A stretch of DNA of 14,235 nucleotides from Schlegelella_A sp038225015 (GCA_038225015.1 JBBRFB010000090.1:1-14235); one strand, 5' to 3'. Shown: positions 1 through 7,920, counted from the stretch's first letter. The notes: a model not told the origin generated them from the letters alone. A program made the numbers and translations.

Positions 1-276
1 TTCGTGCTCGGTCGCGCCGGCCGCCACGCCAGCCAGATCGGCCCCCTCGTCGCGCCCGACGAGACGCAGGCGCTGGTCCTGCTCGAACGGGCGCTGGCGG
101 CGTGCGCGGGTCGCGTCTTCATCGACGTGCCGAGCCGCTGGCGCGGCCTGGGCGGCCGGCTCGAGGCGCTGGGATTCACCCGCCAGCGGCCGTTCACGCG
201 CATGGCCCGCGGCGCCACGCCGGCGCTGGTGGCCGACGGGCAGGTGTTCGCGGTCGCCGGGCCCGAGTTCGGCTAG
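1..276 (+). CDS. GNAT family N-acetyltransferase, C-terminal fragment
   Basis: The reading frame is open from the first base and ends at TAG 274-276, so only the last 91 codons of a longer gene are present. The residues match the C-terminal domain that follows the GNAT fold in YitH/HsdZ-like acetyltransferases. That domain has an R-x-G-x-x-A-x-QIGPLVA start, a run of A/L-rich helix, 'FIDVPSRW', 'LEALGFTRQRPFTRMARG', and a closing 'FAVAGPEFG'. Such proteins are usually near 280 residues, so about two thirds lie outside the window, including the acetyl-CoA-binding core. The acceptor substrate is unknown. The stop lies 11 bases before the next gene, so it is probably part of the same operon. The family call is fairly firm; a role in the pathway is a guess. 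Confidence 0.8.
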   Translation, partial: FVLGRAGRHASQIGPLVAPDETQALVLLERALAACAGRVFIDVPSRWRGLGGRLEALGFTRQRPFTRMARGATPALVADGQVFAVAGPEFG

Positions 277-287
277 GGCAGCCGGCG

Positions 288-1373
288 ATGACGACGAGCG
301 CAACGACCATGAACACGCTGCCGCCGGCGGCGCTCCGCGAGCGTCTCTTCGCCGGGCTGGCGATCCCGGCCCATCCGCTCGCGCTCGATGCGTCGCGTCG
401 CCTCGATCGCCGGCGCCAGCGTGCACTCGCCCGCTACTACCTCGATGCCGGCGCCGGTGGCCTCGCCGTCGGCGTGCACACGACGCAGTTCGCCATCCGC
501 GAGGCCGGCCTCTTCGAGGAGGTGCTGACGCTTGCCGCCGAGACGGCGCGCCAGTGGCCGCGTCTCGCCGAAGTTGCCGGGCCGGCGCCGGTGCTCGTCG
601 CGGGGGCCTGCGGCAAGACCGCGCAGGCACTGGCCGAGGCGCGCCTCGCCCACGGCCTCGGTTACGACGCGGTGCTGCTCAGCCTGGCCGCGATGAAAGG
701 TGCCGGCGATGACGAGCTGATCGCCCACTGCGAGGCCGTCGCCGCCGAGATGCCGCTGATCGGCTTCTACCTGCAGCCGGCGGTCGGCGGCCTCGACCTC
801 GGCGCGTCGTTCTGGGCCCGCTTCGCGGCGATCGACAACGTCGTCGCGATCAAGGTCGCGCCCTTCAACCGCTACCGCACGATCGACGTCGTGCGCGGCC
901 TCGTCGCCGCCGGTGCCGAGGAACGCGTCGCGCTCTACACCGGCAACGACGACCACATCGTGCTCGACCTCGTCACGCCGTTCGTGGCGATGCGGGGCGG
1001 CCACCCGGTGACGGTGCGCTTTCAGGGCGGGCTGCTCGGCCACTGGTCGGTGTGGACGCGATCGGCGGTGCAGCTGCTGGCACGCTGCCGCGCCGCGCGC
1101 GAGGCGCCCGATGCCGCGCTGCTCGCACTCGACAGCCGCGTCACCGACTGCAACAGCGCCTTCTTCGATGTTGCCCACGATTTCAACGGCTGCATCGCCG
1201 GCTGCCACGAGGTACTGCGCCGGCAGGGCCTGCTCGAGACCATCGCCTGCCTCGACCCGAACGAAGGCCTGAGCCCCGGCCAGCGGGCCGAGATCGATCG
1301 CGTCTGCCGCGAGCACGCCGACCTGTCCGACGACGCCTTCGTCGCCGCCCATCTCGAGCGCTGGCTGGCCTGA
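288..1373 (+). CDS. dihydrodipicolinate synthase / N-acetylneuraminate lyase family protein
   Basis: This is a cytoplasmic TIM-barrel class I lyase or dehydratase of the DapA superfamily, 361 residues (usual size about 290-310, so slightly long). The Schiff-base lysine is K189 in 'NVVAIKVAPFN'. The catalytic tyrosine is Y161 in 'GFYLQP'. Their spacing of 28 equals that of Y133 and K161 in E. coli DapA. T65-T66 in 'GVHTTQF' match the pyruvate-binding Thr-Thr pair. However, the Gly-Glu that normally follows is Gln-Phe, and the DapA arginine (R138) position is V166. A substrate other than aspartate semialdehyde is therefore likely, and lysine biosynthesis is improbable. The start is ATG 288; ATG 309 (354 residues) is the alternative, and neither has a clear Shine-Dalgarno. 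The stop is two bases before the next ATG. In sugar-acid operons such enzymes act after an enolase-superfamily dehydratase. Family is sure; reaction unknown. Confidence 0.88.
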   Translation: MTTSATTMNTLPPAALRERLFAGLAIPAHPLALDASRRLDRRRQRALARYYLDAGAGGLAVGVHTTQFAIREAGLFEEVLTLAAETARQWPRLAEVAGPAPVLVAGACGKTAQALAEARLAHGLGYDAVLLSLAAMKGAGDDELIAHCEAVAAEMPLIGFYLQPAVGGLDLGASFWARFAAIDNVVAIKVAPFNRYRTIDVVRGLVAAGAEERVALYTGNDDHIVLDLVTPFVAMRGGHPVTVRFQGGLLGHWSVWTRSAVQLLARCRAAREAPDAALLALDSRVTDCNSAFFDVAHDFNGCIAGCHEVLRRQGLLETIACLDPNEGLSPGQRAEIDRVCREHADLSDDAFVAAHLERWLA

Positions 1374-1375
1374 CG

Positions 1376-2866
1376 ATGACGCCGTACCGCGTTCTCTTCG
1401 GCGACATCCACAACCACAACGCGCACGGCTACGGCATCGGCTCGATCGAGCGCTCGCTCGACATCGCGCGCAGCCATCTCGACTTCTTCGCCTTCACCGG
1501 CCACTCGAGCTGGCACGACATGCCGACGATGGAAGGCGACCGGCAGCGTCACTGGAGCGAGGGCTTTCGCCGCCTCGCGGAGACGTGGCCGCGGGTGCAG
1601 AAGGTGATCGCCGACGGCAACCACGACGGCGACTTCTGCGCCTTCCTCGGCTTCGAATGGCACTCGAGCCACTGGGGCGACCAGTGCGTCGTCTTCCCGC
1701 GCGACTTCAGGCCGCTCTTTCGCACCGCCGACCCGGCGGCGCTGCGCGGCTTTTGCGTCGCCGAGGAGGCGCTCATGATTCCGCACCATCTGGCCTATCC
1801 GGCCGGCCGGCGCGGCGTCAACTGGGACGCCTTCGCCGAGACCTGCACGCCGGTCGTCGAGATCTTCTCCGAGCACGGCAGCGGCGAAGACGACCGCGGC
1901 CCCTACCCCTACGTCACCCACTCCATGGGTGGTCGCGAGACCAGCCACACCGCGGCCGCGGGGCTGGCCGCCGGCCTGCGCTTCGGCTTCGTCGGCTCCT
2001 CCGACGATCACGCCGGCTTCCCCGGCGCCTATGGCGAGGGCCTGATGGCGGCGCTCGTCAGCGACTTCTCGCGCGAAGGCATCTTCGAGGCGATCCGCGC
2101 GCGCCGCACCTACGCGCTCACCGGCGACCGCATCGGCATCGACGTCACGGTCGAGGGCGCACCGATGGGGGCGACCATCAGCGCCGGCCGCGAGGTCGAG
2201 GTCGCGTTCGAGGTCACCGGCCGCGACGAGCTCGACGTCGTCGAGGTGATCCAGGACGGCCGCATCGTCCACCGTGCCTACGCCGAGAGCGTCGTTGCCG
2301 CCGATGCCGCGTTCGCACGACCGCTTCAGTTGCGCCTCGAATGGGGCTGGGGGCCGTGGGGGGTGCTCGCCCTCGACCGGGTCTGCGACTGGGCGATGCA
2401 GCTCGGCATCGAAGGCGGGCGGCTGCTGCGCCACTTTCCGTGCCTGCAGTCGATGCCCTTCGACGAGAGACGCCGGCATCGCTTCGAGGCGACCGCCGAC
2501 GGCGGCCTCGCGATCCGCTCCTACTCGGCGCGCCAGGGCGCCTACCGCGAGAACCCCAACCAGAGCGTCGTGCTCGAAGTCGCCGGCGATGCCATGACGA
2601 CGCTCGACCTCGCCCTGACCGAGCCGGTGGCGCAACGGCATCGGGTCCGCCTCGGCGAGCTGCACGCCGGTTCGCGGCACACCTTCTGCGGGCCGTTCCC
2701 GAGCGAGGCTTGGCAGTGGCACCGGCTCGTGCCGCTCGCCGCCTCGTCGGTGTCGGGCCGGTGCACACTGCCGGTGCCGGCCGGCCGCTCGCACGTCTAC
2801 CTGAGGGCGCGGCAGAGAAACGGTCACATGGCCTGGGCGAGCCCGGTCTTTCTCAACTACCGATGA
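1376..2866 (+). CDS. PHP-domain / DUF3604-like metal-dependent hydrolase
   Basis: A 496-residue protein without a signal peptide, so probably cytoplasmic. The N-terminal half has the features of a polymerase-and-histidinol-phosphatase (PHP) barrel. It opens with 'FGDIHNHNAHG' (H12, H14), then 'FAFTGHSSWHD' (H43), 'FEWHSSHWGD' (E94, H96, H99), 'IPHHLAY' (H137, H138), 'VEIFSEHGSGE' (E162, H167) and 'GSSDDHAG' (D210, D211, H212). These supply the His/Asp/Glu set expected for a two- or three-metal site. After residue 230, 'FEAIRARRTYALTGDRIGI' resembles the arginine/tyrosine-rich stretch of DUF3604 proteins. The rest looks like a beta-rich domain ending in 'YLRARQRNGHMAWASPVFL'. PHP enzymes hydrolyse phosphoesters, lactones or related bonds, but the substrate here cannot be read. 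The ATG is two bases after the preceding stop, so translation is probably coupled. The fold call is good; function unknown. Confidence 0.82.
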   Translation: MTPYRVLFGDIHNHNAHGYGIGSIERSLDIARSHLDFFAFTGHSSWHDMPTMEGDRQRHWSEGFRRLAETWPRVQKVIADGNHDGDFCAFLGFEWHSSHWGDQCVVFPRDFRPLFRTADPAALRGFCVAEEALMIPHHLAYPAGRRGVNWDAFAETCTPVVEIFSEHGSGEDDRGPYPYVTHSMGGRETSHTAAAGLAAGLRFGFVGSSDDHAGFPGAYGEGLMAALVSDFSREGIFEAIRARRTYALTGDRIGIDVTVEGAPMGATISAGREVEVAFEVTGRDELDVVEVIQDGRIVHRAYAESVVAADAAFARPLQLRLEWGWGPWGVLALDRVCDWAMQLGIEGGRLLRHFPCLQSMPFDERRRHRFEATADGGLAIRSYSARQGAYRENPNQSVVLEVAGDAMTTLDLALTEPVAQRHRVRLGELHAGSRHTFCGPFPSEAWQWHRLVPLAASSVSGRCTLPVPAGRSHVYLRARQRNGHMAWASPVFLNYR

Positions 2867-2876
2867 CAGGCTGGCG

Positions 2877-4007
2877 ATGAAGATCGAACGCATCGAGGTC
2901 TTTCCCGTTCGCCTGCCGCTGAAGGCCGTGCTGACGCTGCCGCGCGGGCCGTCGCGCACGCTCGACGAGGGCAAGCGCGTCGCGCTCGTCAAGATGACCG
3001 ACAGCGATGGTCACGTCGGCTGGGGCGAGGCAGGGCCGTCGCGGCGCTGGTCGGCGGAGACGCTCGAGTCGTGCGTCAGCTCGATCCGCCAGTACCTCGC
3101 GCCGGCGATGATCGGCCGCGACGTGTTCGACATCGCCGGCGCCCACGCGGCGATGAACCAGGAGCTGGCGCCCGGGCTCGACCCGGGCCAGCCGATCGCC
3201 AAGGGTGCGATCGACGTCGCCCTGCACGACCTCATCGGCCGCCGCCTCGACATCTCGGTGCAGAGCTGGCTCGGCGCCAAGCGCGCCGACTCGGTGACGC
3301 TGGCGCGCCTGGTCTCGGCAGCGAGCGTCGACGACGCGGCGCGCATCACCCGCGAGGGCCTGGCCGAGGGCTATGCCGGCTTCAAGGTGAAGGTCGGGCA
3401 CCACAAGGCGCTCGACGCCGACATCGTTCGTGCCGTCGTCGAGGCGGCCGAGGGCGCCTACGTCTGGGCCGACGCCAACCAGGGCTGCACGCTGGAGGAG
3501 GCGCTCGGCCTGGCGCGCGGCTTCGAGCGCCTCGGCATCACGCTCTTCGAGCAGCCGGTGCCGATGAGCGACGTGTATGCGATGAAGAAGCTGCTCTCGA
3601 ACACCGGCCTGACGATCGCCCTCGACGAGGCGGCGATCGGCCTGCCCCACGTCATCGAGCTGATCCGCCGTGAGGCCGTCGAGGGCCTGGCGATCAAGGT
3701 CTCGAAGGTCGGCGGCCTCTTCTACGCGCGGCAGATGTGCGACCTGGCGCGCAACGCCGGCCTCGCACTCATCGGCTCCGGTCTCATGGATGCGCCGCTC
3801 GGCTTCGCGGCCTCGGTGCACCTCTTCGCCGCCTACGGCATCGACCTGCCGGTCGACCTGAACGGGCCGCAGCACATCGCCGAGGACTACCTGGCCACGC
3901 CGCTGCCGATCGAGCGCCAGGTGGCGCGCGTGCCGCCCGGCGCCGGCCTCGGCGTCACCATCGACGAGGCCAAGGTGGCCCGCTTCGCTCTCGACCTCCA
4001 CTTCTAG
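2877..4007 (+). CDS. enolase superfamily enzyme 1, mandelate racemase/muconate lactonizing type
   Basis: A 376-residue protein of normal length for the family. It has an N-terminal capping domain (residues 1-125) and a modified TIM barrel. The active site is complete: K170 and K172 in 'FKVKVG', metal ligands D199 ('WADANQG'), E225 ('FEQP') and D250 ('LDEA'), and K274 in 'AIKVSKVGG' on the opposite face. The D-E-D-K spacings of 26, 25 and 24 equal those of Pseudomonas muconate lactonizing enzyme (D198, E224, D249, K273). That places it in the MLE subgroup (cycloisomerases, dipeptide epimerases, o-succinylbenzoate synthase, racemases) rather than the Asp-His mandelate racemase subgroup. It binds Mg2+ and abstracts a proton alpha to a carboxylate. 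Its actual substrate is not evident. Ten bases separate it from the PHP gene. Its closest relative in the window is the gene at 5992, sharing the 'MKI-RIEVF' start. Confidence 0.9.
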   Translation: MKIERIEVFPVRLPLKAVLTLPRGPSRTLDEGKRVALVKMTDSDGHVGWGEAGPSRRWSAETLESCVSSIRQYLAPAMIGRDVFDIAGAHAAMNQELAPGLDPGQPIAKGAIDVALHDLIGRRLDISVQSWLGAKRADSVTLARLVSAASVDDAARITREGLAEGYAGFKVKVGHHKALDADIVRAVVEAAEGAYVWADANQGCTLEEALGLARGFERLGITLFEQPVPMSDVYAMKKLLSNTGLTIALDEAAIGLPHVIELIRREAVEGLAIKVSKVGGLFYARQMCDLARNAGLALIGSGLMDAPLGFAASVHLFAAYGIDLPVDLNGPQHIAEDYLATPLPIERQVARVPPGAGLGVTIDEAKVARFALDLHF

Positions 4008-4016
4008 GAACGTCCG

Positions 4017-4988
4017 ATGCGCCGCCACGCGACCCGCCTCCTCCTCGCCGCTTTCCTGCTCTCCTGCGCCGCGCACGCGCCGGCGCAGGAGCGCTTCCCG
4101 TCGAAGCCGGTGAAGCTCGTCGTCGCCTTCCCGCCCGGCGGCTCGACCGACGTCACCGCGCGGCTGCTGGCCTCGAAGCTGCAGGAGAAGTGGGGTCAGC
4201 CGGTGGTCGTCGAGAACCGGCCGGGCGCCGCCGCGAACATCGGCACTGCCTACGTTGCCCACGCGCCGGCCGACGGCACCACGCTGCTGCTCGCGACCAC
4301 GGCCCTCACCATCAGCCCGAGCGTGTTCGCCCACCCGGGTTACGACGCCCTGAAAGACCTGGCGCCGGTGATCGAGATCTCGACCATTGCCAACGTGCTC
4401 GTCGTCAACCCGGCCGTTCCCGCCGCCACCGCGGTCGAGTTCATCGCCTATGCGAAGGAGAACCCGGGCAAGCTCAACTTCGCCGCGCCGGGCGCGGCCA
4501 GCGGACAGCGCATGACGTTCGAGATGATCAAGCAGGCCACCGGCACGCAGATCGTGATGGTTCCCTACGGCGGCGGTGCGCCGGCGCTGCAGGCGGTGCT
4601 CGGCGGCCAGGTCGAGGCGATGATCGTCAACGTCGTCGAAGCGTCGACCTACGTGCGTGCCGGCAAGGTGCGGGCACTGGCGGTGACCACGGCGCGGCGC
4701 GCGCCCATGCTGCCCGAGGTACCGACGCTGGCCGAGACGGTGGCGCCGGGCGTCGACACGTCGGTCTGGCAAGGCGTGCTGGTGCCGGCCGGGGTGCCAG
4801 CCCCGATCATCGCCCAGCTGCATCGCGACATCGCTGCGGTGCTGGCACTGCCCGACGTGGCCGAGCGGCTCGGCGGCCTCGGCATGACGATCACGCCTGC
4901 CGGACCGGAGGAGTTCGGCCGCTTTCTGCAACGCGACATCGAGACCTGGCGGCGGGTCGCCCAGACCGCCGGCGTCAAACCTGAATAG
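4017..4988 (+). CDS. Bug/TctC family periplasmic substrate-binding protein 1
   Basis: A 323-residue extracytoplasmic solute receptor of the tripartite tricarboxylate transporter (Bug) family, normal length. Residues 1-24 form a signal peptide (RRHATR, hydrophobic core, cleavage near 'HAPAQ'). A C17 preceded by L-L-S gives only a weak lipobox. Family motifs are 'VAFPPGGSTDVTAR' (residues 36-49), 'VVENRPGAAANIG' and 'ADGTTL'. Bug proteins bind mostly small carboxylates, usually through main-chain contacts and water, in the periplasm. The membrane partners TctA and TctB are absent here, as for most Bug genes, so it must use a distant transporter or have a sensing role. An AGGA overlaps the preceding stop at 4006-4009, eight bases before the ATG. 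It is followed closely by a paralogue. Family certain, ligand unknown. Confidence 0.92.
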   Translation: MRRHATRLLLAAFLLSCAAHAPAQERFPSKPVKLVVAFPPGGSTDVTARLLASKLQEKWGQPVVVENRPGAAANIGTAYVAHAPADGTTLLLATTALTISPSVFAHPGYDALKDLAPVIEISTIANVLVVNPAVPAATAVEFIAYAKENPGKLNFAAPGAASGQRMTFEMIKQATGTQIVMVPYGGGAPALQAVLGGQVEAMIVNVVEASTYVRAGKVRALAVTTARRAPMLPEVPTLAETVAPGVDTSVWQGVLVPAGVPAPIIAQLHRDIAAVLALPDVAERLGGLGMTITPAGPEEFGRFLQRDIETWRRVAQTAGVKPE

Positions 4989-4997
4989 GAGATCACC

Positions 4998-5963
4998 ATG
5001 CTGAAGACCCTTGCGCTCTCGTTCGCCGTCGCCGCTTCGCTGCTGGCCATGCCAGCAGAGGCGCAGACGTATCCGACGCGACCGGTGAAGATGCTGGTCG
5101 GCTTTCCGCCGGGCGGCTCGACCGACCTCGCCGCACGTGTGCTCGCTGCGCGCCTGACGCAGGCGTTCGGTCAGACGGTGCTCGTCGAGAACAAGGCGGG
5201 CGCCAGCGGCAACATCGCGGCCGGCGAGCTGGCGCGCTCGGCGCCCGACGGCTACACGCTGATGATGGCGGCGACGTCGTTCGCCGCGGCGCCGGCGTTC
5301 TTCGACAAGCTGGCCTGGGATCCCCTCAAGGACTTCACACCGGTCGGCCTGGTCGCGACGGTGCCGATCATCGTCGTCACCAGCCCCACCATTCCCGTGA
5401 AGACGATTCCCGAGCTGGTCGCCTACTCGAAGGCCCATCCGGGCAAGCTCAACCTCGCCTCGCCCGGCGCGACGACGCTGACGCGGCTCTCGGGCGAGCT
5501 GTTCAAGCAGGTCGCCGGCCTCGACTGGGTGACCATCAACTACAAGGGCGGCGCCCCGGCGATGCAGGACATGCTGGCCGGACTCTCGCACGTCATGTTC
5601 GCCAACATCTCCGACGTCATCGCGCAGGTTCGCGCCGGCAAGCTGAACGCGCTGGCGGTGACCACGCCGACGCGCTCCTCGGTCGTACCCGACCTGCCCA
5701 CGCTGGCCGAGTCCGGCTACCCCGATTTCGCCTTCGCGACCTGGCAGGCGGTGGTCGGCCCGCCGGGCATGCCGCGCGAGATCGTCGACCGCCTCAATGC
5801 CGAGATCCGCAAGGCGATGGCGGCGCCCGACGTCAAGGCGCGCTTCCTCGAGTTCGGCACCGACGCATCGACCGGCAGCCCCGAGGAGCTGGCGCATCTG
5901 CTCGCCAGCGAGGTGGCGAAGATCAAGCGCGTGGCCAAGTCGGTCAACGTCACCACCCAATGA
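4998..5963 (+). CDS. Bug/TctC family periplasmic substrate-binding protein 2
   Basis: A 321-residue Bug receptor, tandem to the one at 4017 and clearly homologous along its whole length. The signal peptide is residues 1-22 with a typical AEA cleavage site before 'QTYPTRPVK'. Core motifs are 'VGFPPGGSTDLAARVLA' (residues 34-50), 'VLVENKAGASGNIAAGEL' and 'PDGYTL'. It is expected to bind a small acid in the periplasm and pass it to a TctAB-type permease not encoded nearby. The ribosome-binding site is the best in the left half of the window: AGGAG at 4987-4991 overlaps the stop of the first receptor, six bases before the ATG. The two receptors differ at many positions in the pocket half, so they may bind different ligands rather than being a recent duplication. 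Family certain, ligand unknown. Confidence 0.92.
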   Translation: MLKTLALSFAVAASLLAMPAEAQTYPTRPVKMLVGFPPGGSTDLAARVLAARLTQAFGQTVLVENKAGASGNIAAGELARSAPDGYTLMMAATSFAAAPAFFDKLAWDPLKDFTPVGLVATVPIIVVTSPTIPVKTIPELVAYSKAHPGKLNLASPGATTLTRLSGELFKQVAGLDWVTINYKGGAPAMQDMLAGLSHVMFANISDVIAQVRAGKLNALAVTTPTRSSVVPDLPTLAESGYPDFAFATWQAVVGPPGMPREIVDRLNAEIRKAMAAPDVKARFLEFGTDASTGSPEELAHLLASEVAKIKRVAKSVNVTTQ

Positions 5964-5991
5964 GCGGCTGCGGGGCGCGGCGCGTGCCTCC

Positions 5992-7125
5992 ATGAAGATC
6001 GCCCGGATCGAGGTCTTCGTCCTCGGCTTCGCCTTCAAGTCGGTCTTCGTTCTCGCCGGCGGGGTCGCCGGCGATGCGGCGACGCTTTCGCACCGCGTCC
6101 TCGTCAAGCTCACCACCGAAGGCGGCGCGGTCGGCTGGGGCGAGGCGACGCCGACGCCGCGCTGGACCTACGAGACCACCGAGACGATCGTCAGCACGCT
6201 GCGCGGCTACCTCGCGCCGGCGGTGGCGGGCATCGAGGTCTGGAATCTCGATGCGCTGCACCGCGCCATGGACCGCGCCATCGCGCCCGGCGTGACCACC
6301 GGCTCGCCGCTGGCCAAGTCGGCGATCGACGTCGCCGCCCACGACGCCTGGGGTCGCGCCCTCGGCGTGCCGGTGCACCAGCTGCTCGGCGGCTGCCGTC
6401 GCGAGGTGTTCGACCTGACCTGGATGGTCTCGGTGCTGCAGCCCACCGACGCCGACCGCGTCGTCGCCGAAGGGCTGGAAGCCGGCTACACGACGTTCGA
6501 CGTCAAGATCGGGATGCACGGCGCCGCCGCCGACCACGACCTCGTGCAGCGCACCCGCCGCGCCGCCGGCGACCGCCGCGTGCAGGTGGATGCGAACCGG
6601 GGCTACCGCATCGATGCGGCGCTGCGCCAGGCGCGCCGCTTCGAAGCGCTCGACGTCGCCCTCTTCGAGCAGCCGCTGAACGGCTTCAACCTGTCGGGTT
6701 ACCGCCGCCTCCAGGCAGCCAGCCCGGTGCCCATCGGCATCGACGAATCGCTGCGCTCGGTTGCCGACCTGCTCGAGTACGTGCGCGCCGACGCGATCGG
6801 TGTCGCGGTCGCCAAGGTGCAACGAAACGCCGGCCTCTACCGCTCGCGCCAGCTCTGCGAGGCGGCCGAAGCAGCGGGCCTCGAGCTCGCTCTCTCGGGC
6901 CTCACCGAGACCGATCTCGGCCTGGCTGCGGGCCTGCATCTTGCATCCTGCTACGACATCAATCCGTTGGCCCTGAACGGGCCTCAATACATCGACACCC
7001 CCTTCCTGCGCGAGCGAATCTGGCAGGGCGGCGGGCAGGTCCGGCTGCCGAAGGGCCCGGGCCTCGGCGTCGACGTCGACGAGGGCGCCGTGCGCCGCTC
7101 GGCCATCGAGATCGCCTGTGGCTAG
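5992..7125 (+). CDS. enolase superfamily enzyme 2, MLE-like with altered KxK motif
   Basis: A 377-residue protein related along its full length to the enzyme at 2877. ATG 5992 was chosen because it aligns 'MKIARIEVF' with 'MKIERIEVF'; the frame is open further upstream but without similarity. Metal ligands are D200 ('VDANRG'), E226 ('FEQP') and D251 ('IDESL'). K172 and K275 occupy the two acid/base positions, and ligand spacings of 26, 25 and 24 are kept. The first lysine of the KxK motif, however, is D170 ('TTFDVKIG'), and the usual Gly-Gly after the last strand lysine reads Ala-Gly. Because the metal site and both general acid/base lysines remain, it should be an active enzyme with changed substrate binding rather than a relic. 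The gene ends eight bases inside the permease gene, so the two are probably translationally coupled. Confidence 0.88.
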   Translation: MKIARIEVFVLGFAFKSVFVLAGGVAGDAATLSHRVLVKLTTEGGAVGWGEATPTPRWTYETTETIVSTLRGYLAPAVAGIEVWNLDALHRAMDRAIAPGVTTGSPLAKSAIDVAAHDAWGRALGVPVHQLLGGCRREVFDLTWMVSVLQPTDADRVVAEGLEAGYTTFDVKIGMHGAAADHDLVQRTRRAAGDRRVQVDANRGYRIDAALRQARRFEALDVALFEQPLNGFNLSGYRRLQAASPVPIGIDESLRSVADLLEYVRADAIGVAVAKVQRNAGLYRSRQLCEAAEAAGLELALSGLTETDLGLAAGLHLASCYDINPLALNGPQYIDTPFLRERIWQGGGQVRLPKGPGLGVDVDEGAVRRSAIEIACG

Positions 7126-7882
7126 GGTCGGTCGCTGGATCGCCGACTACGTGCCGGCGCTGGCGGTCTTCGCCGCCTTCATCGCGCTCTGGCAAATTGC
7201 AACCTCGTTCCTCGGCGTCCGCGAATACCTCCTGCCGAGCCCCGCCGTCGTCGTGCGCGCGATGTTCTCCGACGAAATTCCCTGGGCCCGCCATGCCTGG
7301 GTGACCGGGCTCGAGATCGTCGGCGCCTTCGTCCTCGCTGCGGTCGCCGGCATCGCGCTCGGCGTCACCGTCGCCTGGTCGCGCCTGATGTCGCGCGCCC
7401 TGATGCCGTTCCTCGTCTTCGTCAACACGCTGCCCAAGGTCGCCGTGGCGCCGCTGTTCCTCATCTGGCTGGGCTATGGCATCCTGCCCAACATGCTGAT
7501 CGGCGCCCTCATCGGCTTCTTTCCGGTGGTCATCAACACCGCCGTCGGCCTGACCCAGATCGACGACGACCTGATCGACCTCGGCCGCGTCTTCAACGCG
7601 CCGAAGTGGAAGGTGTTCCTGAAGATCCGCGTTCCCAATGCCACGCCCTACATTCTCTCGGCGCTGAAGGTGACGGCGACGGCAGCCGTCGTCGGCGCCA
7701 TCGTCGGCGAGTTCGTCGCCTCGCAACGCGGCCTCGGCTACGTGATCATCGCGACGCAGAGCAGCATGAACACTCCGGCCGCATTCGCGGCGCTGGTCTG
7801 GATCTCGGTCCTCGGCCTGGCTGTTTTCGGTGTCGTCGCTCTCATGTCGCGTCTGCTCGCCCCGTGGGCCGGCGACGTGTGA
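7118..7882 (+). CDS. ABC transporter permease, NitT/TauT/SsuC type
   Basis: A 254-residue inner-membrane permease, normal for the nitrate/sulfonate/taurine class (BPD_transp_1 domain). Hydrophobic segments fall at about residues 11-32, 66-87, 97-119, 123-145, 180-200 and 221-245, giving six transmembrane helices. The cytoplasmic coupling loop is at 151-180 ('DLIDLGRVFNAPKWKVFLKI'), followed by 'GEF' and 'RGLGY' as in SsuC/TauC. Translation starts at GTG 7118, overlapping the end of the preceding enolase-superfamily gene by eight bases. No in-frame start further downstream would keep the first helix. With the binding protein and ATPase that follow, it forms a complete importer. The class transports organic acids, sulfonates, pyrimidine precursors and other small solutes, so the cargo is open. 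The genes around it suggest it feeds the enzymes of this operon. Confidence 0.93.
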   Translation: MARVGRWIADYVPALAVFAAFIALWQIATSFLGVREYLLPSPAVVVRAMFSDEIPWARHAWVTGLEIVGAFVLAAVAGIALGVTVAWSRLMSRALMPFLVFVNTLPKVAVAPLFLIWLGYGILPNMLIGALIGFFPVVINTAVGLTQIDDDLIDLGRVFNAPKWKVFLKIRVPNATPYILSALKVTATAAVVGAIVGEFVASQRGLGYVIIATQSSMNTPAAFAALVWISVLGLAVFGVVALMSRLLAPWAGDV

Positions 7883-7905
7883 GCATTTGCTGTCGGTTCG
7901 TTGTC

Positions 7906-7913
7906 AGAAGGAG
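7906..7913 (+). promoter_or_regulatory. strong ribosome-binding site of the ABC binding-protein gene
   Basis: AGAAGGAG lies seven bases before ATG 7921 in the 38-base gap after the permease. It is the strongest Shine-Dalgarno match on the + strand of this operon. This fits the need for a periplasmic binding protein to be made in excess over its permease and ATPase. Confidence 0.8.
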
Positions 7914-7920
7914 ACCTTGC

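Noticed and set aside
3737..4984. A 415-codon + strand frame spanning the end of enzyme 1 and the first Bug receptor.
   Set aside because: It is an Arg/Ala/Gly-rich out-of-frame reading of two clear genes.
2853..6116. A 1087-codon open frame on the minus strand, and similar long antisense frames at 1022-2992, 273-1352, 5950-6987 and 7738-8967.
   Set aside because: They lie opposite well-identified genes, are rich in Arg/Ala/Gly/Val/Asp repeats and match no family. High GC removes stop codons from the antisense frame.
6802..6840. Loss of the second catalytic lysine in enolase-superfamily enzyme 2.
   Set aside because: At first reading 'GVAVAKVQRNAG' seemed to lack it. A gapless alignment from the metal-ligand aspartate places K275 on K274 of enzyme 1, so it is kept.
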